DNA of 5,078 bases from an uncultured Mollicutes bacterium (lineage in GTDB: Bacteria; Bacillota_I; Bacilli_A; RFN20; CAG-449). The stretch is from positions 1 through 5,078 of the forward strand of contig URVS01000124.1 in assembly GCA_900551385.1 (NCBI GenBank). The letters are read 5' to 3'. The position numbers were made by a program, and so were the translations under genes. The stretch's first letter is position 1. The number at the start of each line of letters is the position of its first letter. Positions 1 to 5,078 of the stretch are shown here, in pieces. The notes under the pieces are model-generated. The model worked only from the letters and a program-made list of their open reading frames with translations, did no database searches and was not told the origin of the DNA.

Positions 1-2
1 GA

Positions 3-437
3 AATATTGATTTAAAAGATATGGGATGTAGCTGGTACTATAACTGGGGCAATAGTCCAAGTTCAGGTTCACAGTATCAGGGGATTGAGTTTGTATCTAT
101 GTTATGGAGAGAAACAGATGGCAATACTATTAAGAATAAAGTTCAGGGATTTGTAAATAAAGGATACAAATATGTTCTTGATTTTAACGAACCGGACTTA
201 GGTGACCAGTGTAATATGACTGTTGACCAGATATATAATTTATGGCCAAGTATTATGAACGACAATATTAATGTAAGTTCACCTGTTACGGCAATTTGGC
301 CAAAGTCTTCAAAGAATTGGTTCCAGCCATTTATGGAGAAGATTAATGCAAGAGATGATTTAGATGTTGATTTTATTTCTATTCATTGTTACCCGGATGA
401 TTGGGATGGTGGCGCAGAAATGGCAGACTGGTTTGTT
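3..437 (+). other. Asl1-like (GH128-type) glycoside hydrolase catalytic domain, fragment
   Basis: This stretch resembles the middle of a TIM-barrel glycosidase of the Asl1-like/GH128 group, whose characterised members are mainly endo-beta-1,3-glucanases. Landmarks, numbered from the ATG at 21, are an early WYYNWG motif (residues 5-10), EFVSMLW (the usual family form is EFVPMLW), FNEPD with the probable acid/base Glu at residue 57 (codon 189-191), a W-P-K-SS strand, and ISIHCYP before the join. The nucleophile Glu expected on a later strand, usually in a TEF-like motif, is absent because the frame changes to aldolase sequence. The N-terminus, where a signal peptide would be expected, lies outside the window. 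Consistent CAG for Gln and frequent AAG for Lys separate this piece from the rest of the window and suggest a different donor genome. The substrate cannot be told from this fragment. Confidence 0.7.
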
Positions 438-932
438 AAAGAAGTTGTTGATTATGCTCACCTTAGAGGTGTTTCAGTTGAAGCTGAACTTGGTAAAGTT
501 GGTGGACAAGAAGATTCTGTAGTTGCTGAATCAATGTATGCTGTACCATCAGAATGTGTTGAAATGGTACAAAAAACAGGTATTGATTGTTTAGCACCTG
601 CTTTAGGATCAGTTCATGGACCATATCATGGCGAACCAAAATTAGGTTTCAAAGAAATGGATGAAATTAATCAAATCGTTGGTGTACCACTTGTTTTACA
701 TGGTGGATCAGGTATTCCAGAAGATCAAATTAGAAAAGCTATTTCTTTAGGTACTGCTAAAATTAATGTTAATACTGAATGTCAACAAGCTTGGACAAAA
801 ATTGTTAGAGAAGTTATTGCTAATGATCAAAAAGTATATGACCCTCGTAAAATTATTGGCCCTGGTAAAAAAGGTATTCAAGCTGTTGTTCAAGCTAAAT
901 GTGAAATCTTTGGCTGTATTAACAAAGCTTAA
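3..932 (+). CDS. Chimeric open frame: Asl1-like glycoside hydrolase fragment joined to class II aldolase C-terminus
   Basis: The frame is already open at base 3 and runs to a TAA at 930-932, so its true start lies left of the window. The first ATG (base 21) has no ribosome binding site and sits inside conserved glycosidase sequence, so I do not take it as a start. Numbered from that ATG, residues 1-139 are glycosidase-like and residues 140-303 are aldolase-like. The join falls on KEVVD (residues 140-144, bases 438-452), a stretch that would fit both families. Codon choice changes at the join: Gln is CAG in 6 of 6 codons before and CAA in 9 of 9 after; Lys is AAG in 4 of 7 before and AAA in 14 of 14 after. 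Each half lacks essential residues, so the product should not have either activity. I infer an assembly chimera, or less likely a real recombination product. The frame is certain; its reality as a gene is doubtful. Confidence 0.7.
   Translation, partial: NIDLKDMGCSWYYNWGNSPSSGSQYQGIEFVSMLWRETDGNTIKNKVQGFVNKGYKYVLDFNEPDLGDQCNMTVDQIYNLWPSIMNDNINVSSPVTAIWPKSSKNWFQPFMEKINARDDLDVDFISIHCYPDDWDGGAEMADWFVKEVVDYAHLRGVSVEAELGKVGGQEDSVVAESMYAVPSECVEMVQKTGIDCLAPALGSVHGPYHGEPKLGFKEMDEINQIVGVPLVLHGGSGIPEDQIRKAISLGTAKINVNTECQQAWTKIVREVIANDQKVYDPRKIIGPGKKGIQAVVQAKCEIFGCINKA
438..932 (+). other. fba: Class II fructose-bisphosphate (or tagatose-bisphosphate) aldolase, C-terminal part
   Basis: Class II aldolases cleave fructose-1,6-bisphosphate (or tagatose-1,6-bisphosphate) into dihydroxyacetone phosphate and glyceraldehyde-3-phosphate in the cytoplasm, using a divalent metal, usually zinc. 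About 164 of a usual 280-310 residues are present. Visible landmarks are [25 protein letters not shown] with a metal-ligand His (codon 615-617), LHGGSG with a second metal-ligand His (codon 699-701) and phosphate-binding glycines, and KINVNTE, the second phosphate-binding segment. The N-terminal half, which carries the catalytic Asp and first zinc His (DH motif), is missing. The C-terminus looks natural, ends in TAA and is followed by a strong terminator, so this is probably the true 3' end of an intact fba gene in the AT-rich host. Exclusive CAA and AAA codons match the two downstream genes. Fba versus the GatY/KbaY branch cannot be settled from this part; the symbol is a best guess. Confidence 0.8.
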
Positions 933-954
933 TTAATTTTAATTAATTTAAATT

Positions 955-978
955 AAAGCACCTTATACAGGTGCTTTT
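955..978 (+). terminator. Rho-independent terminator after the aldolase
   Basis: An 8-bp perfect stem, AAAGCACC (955-962) paired with GGTGCTTT (970-977), encloses the 7-base loop TTATACA and ends in a short T run. It begins 22 bases after the aldolase stop codon. The stretch before it (929-955) is almost pure A/T and contains TTAATTAATTT twice in a row (929-939 and 939-949, sharing one base). Confidence 0.88.
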
Positions 979-1002
979 CATGTCTATATTTATTATTATA
1001 AT
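975..1002 (+). promoter_or_regulatory. Putative sigma-A type promoter for the nuclease lipoprotein
   Basis: A perfect -10 box TATAAT lies at 997-1002. A weak -35 candidate TTTTCA lies at 975-980, with a 16-base spacer; it overlaps the end of the preceding terminator. Initiation a few bases after 1002 would leave a leader of only about 10-15 bases before the ATG. The -10 box is convincing; the -35 box is a guess. Confidence 0.5.
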
Positions 1003-1008
1003 AGTAGT

Positions 1009-1015
1009 TAAGGAG
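1009..1015 (+). promoter_or_regulatory. Ribosome binding site TAAGGAG
   Basis: TAAGGAG matches the anti-Shine-Dalgarno sequence well and sits five bases before the ATG at 1021. It fixes 1021 as the real start of the lipoprotein gene, even though the first frame from that ATG ends after only 42 codons. The downstream ATG at 1728 lies within the nuclease domain and is not the true start. Confidence 0.85.
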
Positions 1016-1020
1016 TTTTT

Positions 1021-2957
1021 ATGAAAAGAAAGTCAATACTTTTTTTGTTTTTATTACTTGTAGGTTGTTCTACTACTAGTTCTTTAAATTCTTCTATTTC
1101 TAGTAGTGTTTCAAACTCAAATGAATCTAGTGATACTTTTCAAGTATAAATACTAATAATACAAGCACTAGTAATTCAATTTCTTCAAATAGTTCTAGTA
1201 TCTCACAAAATAGTTCTATAATTAGTCATGATCCATATGAAGGAGATTATTATAAAAGTATTGATTCTTCTAAAACTGGTTTAGCTTTAAGAAGTGATCT
1301 TGCTAAATTAGTTACTGATACACATAAAAATTACACTACATATGATGGTTTAGCAAAAGTATATAAAACTACAGATGTTGATCCAAATAACCCAAATAAT
1401 ATTATTTGGTTTTATACTGGTGAATCGGTTAAGTTTTCTGGTTTTGGTGGCAATGTTGGCACTACAAATAGAGAACATGTTTGGCCTAAAGATAGTGGAA
1501 AAGCATTTCCAGCAAAAAGTGGGCCAGGAAGTGATGCCCATCATCTTAGACCACTTGAAACTCAATTAAATTCTACTAGAGGTAGTAAATCTTTTGATGA
1601 AGTTCCTCAAATTAAAAGTAATATTGCTCAACAAAATGGCTCAACTAATTATAAAAATTTATGTTATACGGCAGGTGGCTTTTTCTATCCAGGTGTTGGT
1701 TATAGAGGGGCTACAGCAAGAATTTTAATGTATATGCAAACAAGATGGGGAAATCAATATAATCTTCAATTTGTTGATGGGGCTGGTAGTTGTAAAACTA
1801 TTGGTAAAATTTCTACTTTAATGAAATGGCATTTAACTGAACCTGTAACAAACCAAGAAATTAGAAGAAATGAAGAAGTATATAAAATTCAAGGTAATAG
1901 AAATCCTTTTATTGATCATCCAGAATATGCAACTAAAATTTATTGTAATGATGGAAAACCATATAATAATGCATTAAAAAATGTAGTTAACCAATATGGT
2001 GATTATTCTTCTAATCCTGATGATTCTAATAAAAGCGAATTAAAAGCTATAACTTTATCAAAAACTAATATTGATATGACTATAGGTCAAACTAATAAAA
2101 TTGAAGTTATTCCTAATCCTAGTGATGCTTTATGTGATGTAGAATGGACTAGTGATAATAATGAAATTGCTACAGTTGATAATGGGGTTATTACTGCTCA
2201 TAATGATGGAGAATGTAACATATCCGCTACAAGTAAAGATAATAAAAATATTAAAGCAATAGTTAAAGTTTTTGTTAAAAGTGTAAAAAATATTACTATT
2301 TCTGGAAAGCTAGAAAAAAATCTTTATCAAGAAGGAGAAAAATTTAATTCTAAAGGATTAATAATTACTGCTACTTATACAGATGATTCAACTAAAATAA
2401 TATCTAATTTTGATTGCTTATGGTTAGATAGAAATACAAAAGAAGAAACATTAAGTGTTGGTACAACAAGTGTTATTTGCAAATTTGGTAATTTAGAAGA
2501 AATATATGAAGGAATTGTTGTTAATCAAGAAAATGAAAAGATATACAAATTAGTTAATGATAATACATCATTAAATAATAATGATAAAGTAATTCTTGTT
2601 AATGAAAAATTTAATGTAATTGCATCTTCTATGGAAAAAGATTATTTATCTAAAAGTAATGTAAACATTGAAAATAATTCAATAAAAGAGTTACCAAAAG
2701 AAGCATTAGTATTTACTTTAAAAATTACTAATAATGTTTATAATTTAGAAAATAATGGTAAATTATTAGGCTCAAGTAGCAAAAAAACTATGGTTTGGGA
2801 TACCAATAATGATTGGCAAATAGAAATTGATAAAGGAAATGCTACAATAAAAAATAATGCGGGTATAATTTTATATAATTCTAGTGCACCAAGATTTACT
2901 ACTTATGGTTTTGCAAATGCATCAATAGTCTTACCTCAAATATATAAATTATCTTAA
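1021..2957 (+). CDS. Secreted endonuclease I-family lipoprotein with Ig-like domains, interrupted by a frameshift
   Basis: This is probably a surface-anchored nuclease that degrades extracellular DNA and/or RNA. The ATG at 1021 starts a lipoprotein signal peptide: MKRK, a hydrophobic core and a LVGC lipobox (Cys16). A Ser/Thr/Asn linker follows, and the frame stops at 1147-1149. The frame two bases on is open from 1134 to the TAA at 2955-2957, and one extra T at 1137-1140 would join both into about 645 residues. Corrected positions: linker 17-75; endonuclease I domain (EndA/Bsn/Vvn, His-Me finger type) about 76-305, with REHVWP (Glu152, His153), the metal-ligand Asn in QLNSTR (Asn184), DAHHLRP and QGNRNPFIDHPEYA; Ig-like group 2 domain 339-419; a second Ig-like domain (group 3/4 type) about 421-501; C-terminal module about 508-645. 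All nuclease motifs are intact, so the frameshift is either a sequencing error or a recent or reversible change. The family call is firm; the substrate is inferred. Confidence 0.88.
1069..1226 (+). repeat. Low-complexity Ser/Thr/Asn-coding linker
   Basis: The linker between lipobox and nuclease domain is built almost only from TCT, TCA, AGT, ACT and AAT codons. It includes an imperfect 21-base duplication: AATAGTTCTA occurs at 1188-1197 and again at 1209-1218. Such tracts usually act as flexible cell-wall spacers and vary in length. The frameshift lies inside this region. Confidence 0.6.
1137..1140 (+). other. Frameshift site in a T run
   Basis: The frame from the ATG at 1021 reads ACT TTT CAA GTA TAA. 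With five T instead of four it would read ACT TTT TCA AGT ATA AAT, continuing as Ser/Asn/Thr linker directly into the nuclease frame. In the nuclease frame the first upstream stop is TGA at 1131-1133, so the shift must lie between 1134 and the stop at 1147-1149. The T run is the simplest site. A -1 slip of the Phe tRNA on TTT would also restore the frame. Confidence 0.8.
2541..2954 (+). other. C-terminal beta-rich module of the nuclease lipoprotein
   Basis: The last ~138 residues start with a YKLVNDNTSLNNNDKVILV stretch, carry LGSSSKKTMVWDTNNDWQIEI in the middle and end with APRFTTYGFANASIVLPQIYKL. From memory, similar C-termini with an APRF..Y motif and a terminal LPQ.Y recur in surface nucleases and phosphatase-like proteins of gut Bacillota and Bacteroidota. 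I do not know an assigned function; a carbohydrate- or surface-binding role would be a guess. The boundary with the preceding Ig-like domain is approximate. Confidence 0.5.
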
Positions 2958-5078
2958 TCAAGAGAATCTATTTCATCAATAAATGATTGATAAGATGCAT
3001 CACTTGGTAATCTAAAATCACCTCTTGGAGATAAAGAAACATTTGTTACTTTTACTCCATCAGGAATACAAGAACGTTTAAATTGGCTAGAGAAAAATCT
3101 TTTTATAAAAGACTTTAGCCATTTTTTTATTTCTTGAGAAGAATAAATATCTTTAAAAACAATTTTTGCTAAAAAATAAATTTTACTAAATGAATAATAA
3201 TCAGTAATAAAATGATATAAGAAAAAATCGTTAAGCATATATGGACCAATAATTTGTTCTGTTTCTTGAATAATTGTATCGTTTTTTCCTGGAATTAATT
3301 CAGGAGAAATTGGTGTATCTAATACATCTTGTAAGACATTAGTGATTTTTGGATATTTTTTTTCTTTAATAAAATATGTAAACATTCCTCTTATTAATGT
3401 TTTAGGAATTGAACAATTTACAGCATACATTGACATGTGATCCCCATTGTAAGTTGACCAACCTAAAGCAATTTCGGATAAATCTCCTGTTCCAATGACT
3501 ATTCCATTTACTTTATTAGCATAATCCATTAACACTTTTGTTCTTTCTCTAGCTTGAGCATTTTCATAAGTGACATCATAATTATGATTTTCATGCCCAA
3601 TGTCTTCTAAATGCTGTTTAACGGCTTTAGAAATGTTTATTTCTAATAATGTATTACCTAATTCTTTTTCTAACGCTAAAGCATTATTATGAGTTCTATT
3701 GCTTGTAGCAAAACAAGGTAAGGTAATACATATTATATTTTTTTTATCATAATTTAAAATATCATATGCTTTGTTTAAAACTAATAAGGCCAAAGTAGAA
3801 TCTAAGCCACCTGATAACCCTAAAACAACATTTTTACAATTTATAGCTTTTAAACGTCTTGCAACGCCGAGAGCTTGCATTAAAAGCACTTTATCATAAT
3901 CTACTTCTTTTAAAGAAAAATCGTTATATATAAAAGGATATTTAGACATTTTTCTATTTAATAGAGTATTAAGTAATGCTCTTTTTGCTTGATAATGAAC
4001 CACGATAAAATTATCATCTTGATCAGTTGAATAGGTTGTTAAATATCTTCTAGTATTTTTTATTCTAGAAATATCGATTGTTGCTTCTAACTTTGATGGA
4101 AAAAATAATTCAGATTCGTTAATAATGTCTCCACCTTCAAGAATTAATGAATGACCAGAGAATAATAAATCAGTTGTTGATTCTTCATAACTTGAAGAAC
4201 AATAAATATAAACACATTCTAATTTTCTAGAAGCTTCTTTAACTAAAGTTCTTCTAACTTCATCTTTTCCTAATGTTTCATTACTTGCTGATAAGTTAAC
4301 AATAATTGTTGCGCCTGAAGATGCATAATCTAAAGAAGGAGAATGACTAACCCAAGCATCTTCACAAATTTCACAACCGATAATTTCTTTTAAATAATTA
4401 TCGTTTTGAAAAATAATTTTATTTCCAAATGGGACTTCTTCATTATCAATTAAAATTGTTGAATTTTCTTTGTTATAAGGAGTGAAATATCTTCCTTCAT
4501 AATATTCTTTATAATTAGGTACATATCTTTTAGGAATAACAGCAAGAATTTTTCCGTTTTGAACACATACAGCGCAATTGTATAATAAGTTATTATTAAC
4601 AATAGGCGCGCCAAAGAAAACAATAACATTTTTATTAAAAGTGAATTCTTTGATTTCTTTAATTCCTTTTTTTATTAAATCAAACATTGAAGATTGAATT
4701 AGTAAATCATTAGAAGTATAGCCACATATACATAATTCTGGTAATGCTAAAATCGCTAAATTTTTATTTTCAGCTTCTAAAATACTTTCTTTAATATATT
4801 TTATGTTTTCAGTAACATTTCCTACTTTAACTGGTAAAGAATACGCTCCAACATTAAGAAGACCATGAATATGATCTTGACTAGTTATAACTTTGTTTAT
4901 GTGTTGTACTTTATTCTTTTTATCTATCGAAATTATGTTTGGTTGATAAATTTTATCAAATAATTCTTCAGATAATAAAACCATTTCACTATAACCATTT
5001 TTAGTAATGTGAATTGGTTGTTGATCTTTTGACAAATCTAATATGTCATTTGTTTTTCTTAAATCGGTAATTGGTATA
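2954..5078 (-). CDS. nadE: Glutamine-dependent NAD+ synthase with N-terminal Phd/YefM-like domain (5' end outside window)
   Basis: NadE makes NAD+ from nicotinic acid adenine dinucleotide, ATP and glutamine in the cytoplasm, the last step of NAD+ synthesis and salvage. Numbered from the TTG codon at 5033-5035, the nitrilase-type glutaminase domain spans about 58-330, with the Glu-Lys-Cys triad at Glu100 (PELCICGY), Lys169 (PKRYVPNY) and Cys224 (EICEDAW). The synthetase domain spans about 380-693, with the ATP-binding SGGLDS (408-413, bases 3797-3814), YENAQARERT, GTGDLSEIALGW, YNGDHMSMY, DTPISPELIP, QFKRSC and SPRGDFRLPSDA. All key motifs are intact. The frame does not begin at that TTG: it is open for 14 more codons to the window edge, and these codons belong to a Phd/YefM-like domain. 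The stop overlaps the convergent lipoprotein gene by 4 bases. NadE identity is near certain; the N-terminal fusion is strongly supported but incomplete here. Confidence 0.96.
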   Translation of the reverse strand, partial: IPITDLRKTNDILDLSKDQQPIHITKNGYSEMVLLSEELFDKIYQPNIISIDKKNKVQHINKVITSQDHIHGLLNVGAYSLPVKVGNVTENIKYIKESILEAENKNLAILALPELCICGYTSNDLLIQSSMFDLIKKGIKEIKEFTFNKNVIVFFGAPIVNNNLLYNCAVCVQNGKILAVIPKRYVPNYKEYYEGRYFTPYNKENSTILIDNEEVPFGNKIIFQNDNYLKEIIGCEICEDAWVSHSPSLDYASSGATIIVNLSASNETLGKDEVRRTLVKEASRKLECVYIYCSSSYEESTTDLLFSGHSLILEGGDIINESELFFPSKLEATIDISRIKNTRRYLTTYSTDQDDNFIVVHYQAKRALLNTLLNRKMSKYPFIYNDFSLKEVDYDKVLLMQALGVARRLKAINCKNVVLGLSGGLDSTLALLVLNKAYDILNYDKKNIICITLPCFATSNRTHNNALALEKELGNTLLEINISKAVKQHLEDIGHENHNYDVTYENAQARERTKVLMDYANKVNGIVIGTGDLSEIALGWSTYNGDHMSMYAVNCSIPKTLIRGMFTYFIKEKKYPKITNVLQDVLDTPISPELIPGKNDTIIQETEQIIGPYMLNDFFLYHFITDYYSFSKIYFLAKIVFKDIYSSQEIKKWLKSFIKRFFSSQFKRSCIPDGVKVTNVSLSPRGDFRLPSDASYQSFIDEIDSLD
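4946..5078 (-). other. Phd/YefM antitoxin-like domain at the N-terminus of NadE
   Basis: Reading leftward from the window edge the frame gives IPITDLRKTNDILDL, then PIHITKNGYSEMVLLS and EELFDKIY. This matches the Phd/YefM pattern: an I-P-(I/V)-(S/T)-DLR start, a helix, P-(I/V)-x-(I/V)-TKNG, a V-(V/L)-(M/L)-S strand and a final helix. In that family this region forms the dimerising, operator-binding half, followed by a toxin-binding tail. Here the tail is replaced by a ~27-residue linker (IISIDKKNK to SQDHI) leading into the nitrilase domain. Only a few residues of the domain are outside the window. No ATG, GTG or TTG occurs in frame between the ATG at 4982-4984, inside this domain, and the nitrilase domain. 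DNA binding and autoregulation are inference. Confidence 0.82.

Noticed and set aside
3..932. A genuine new bifunctional glycosidase-aldolase
   Set aside because: Both halves lack essential catalytic residues, the two enzymes work in different compartments, and codon usage changes sharply at the join. A junction artefact is more likely.
1134..1149. Programmed -1 frameshift signal
   Set aside because: The site lacks a canonical X XXY YYZ slippery heptamer, and I see no strong downstream stem or pseudoknot in the AT-rich linker. Simple slippage on TTT cannot be excluded, but an indel is the simpler reading.
1182..1223. Short 21-base duplication as a repeat array or CRISPR-like element
   Set aside because: There are only two imperfect copies, in coding frame and made of Ser/Asn codons. 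It is linker low complexity, not an array.
1350..1565. 71-codon open frame on the - strand
   Set aside because: It lies entirely opposite the REHVWP/DAHHLRP part of the nuclease domain, has no ribosome binding site and its product resembles nothing known. It is a shadow of the real gene.
1375..1569. 64-codon open frame on the + strand
   Set aside because: It is a frame-shifted reading of the same nuclease domain. The alternative frame carries the conserved endonuclease I motifs.
1728..2957. ATG at 1728 as the true start of the nuclease gene
   Set aside because: The ATG is inside the conserved RILMYMQTRW helix and the same frame upstream, with no stop back to 1134, carries the catalytic REH motif and Asn ligand. 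It would give a protein without an active site.
2975..2991. Possible hairpin ATCAAT ... ATTGAT as a bidirectional terminator
   Set aside because: The stem is six bases with one G/C pair and has no T run. It lies within the coding end of nadE and matches chance expectation in such AT-rich DNA.
5033..5035. TTG at 5033-5035 as the start codon of nadE
   Set aside because: It has no Shine-Dalgarno sequence, and the 14 codons before it are open and continue the Phd/YefM pattern (ITDLRKTND). The gene starts beyond the window.

Overview
The window looks like a metagenome-derived contig from a very AT-rich, low-GC member of the Bacillota or of the Mollicutes/Erysipelotrichia side of it. This is inferred from A/T-ending codons, TGG for Trp, all stops TAA, a consensus-like TATAAT and AAGGAG, and protein similarity remembered for such bacteria. 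No 16S rRNA or other taxonomic marker is present. Three gene blocks can be read.

Block 1 (1-932, +) is one open frame made of two unrelated protein halves. Up to about base 437 it encodes the middle of an Asl1-like (GH128-type) glycoside hydrolase. From about base 438 it encodes the C-terminal part of a class II fructose-bisphosphate/tagatose-bisphosphate-type aldolase. Neither half has its complete active site, the join falls on a short stretch (KEVVD) that would suit both families, and synonymous codon choice switches there (Gln 6/6 CAG before, 9/9 CAA after). I read it as a junction between two genomes, most likely an assembly chimera, not a bifunctional enzyme. A good rho-independent terminator (955-978) closes it.

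Block 2 (1021-2957, +) is a lipoprotein with its own promoter and ribosome binding site: lipobox signal peptide, Ser/Thr/Asn-rich linker, endonuclease I (EndA/Bsn/Vvn type) domain with the REH catalytic motif, two bacterial Ig-like domains and a C-terminal beta-rich module. A one-base frameshift in a T run at 1137-1140 breaks the frame inside the linker. Restoring one T gives a continuous protein of about 645 residues.

Block 3 (2954-5078, -) converges on block 2 with a 4-bp overlap. It encodes a glutamine-dependent NAD+ synthase (NadE) with complete nitrilase and synthetase motifs. Its frame stays open to the right edge of the window, and the extra N-terminal residues read as a Phd/YefM-type antitoxin/DNA-binding domain (DLR...ITKNGYSEMVLLSEELFD). 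No ATG, GTG or TTG lies between that domain and the nitrilase domain, so the two appear to be one polypeptide. This antitoxin-fold/NAD+ synthase fusion is the most interesting observation here.

The genes do not form one pathway: block 2 is an extracellular nuclease, block 3 makes NAD+ in the cytoplasm, and block 1 consists of gene fragments.
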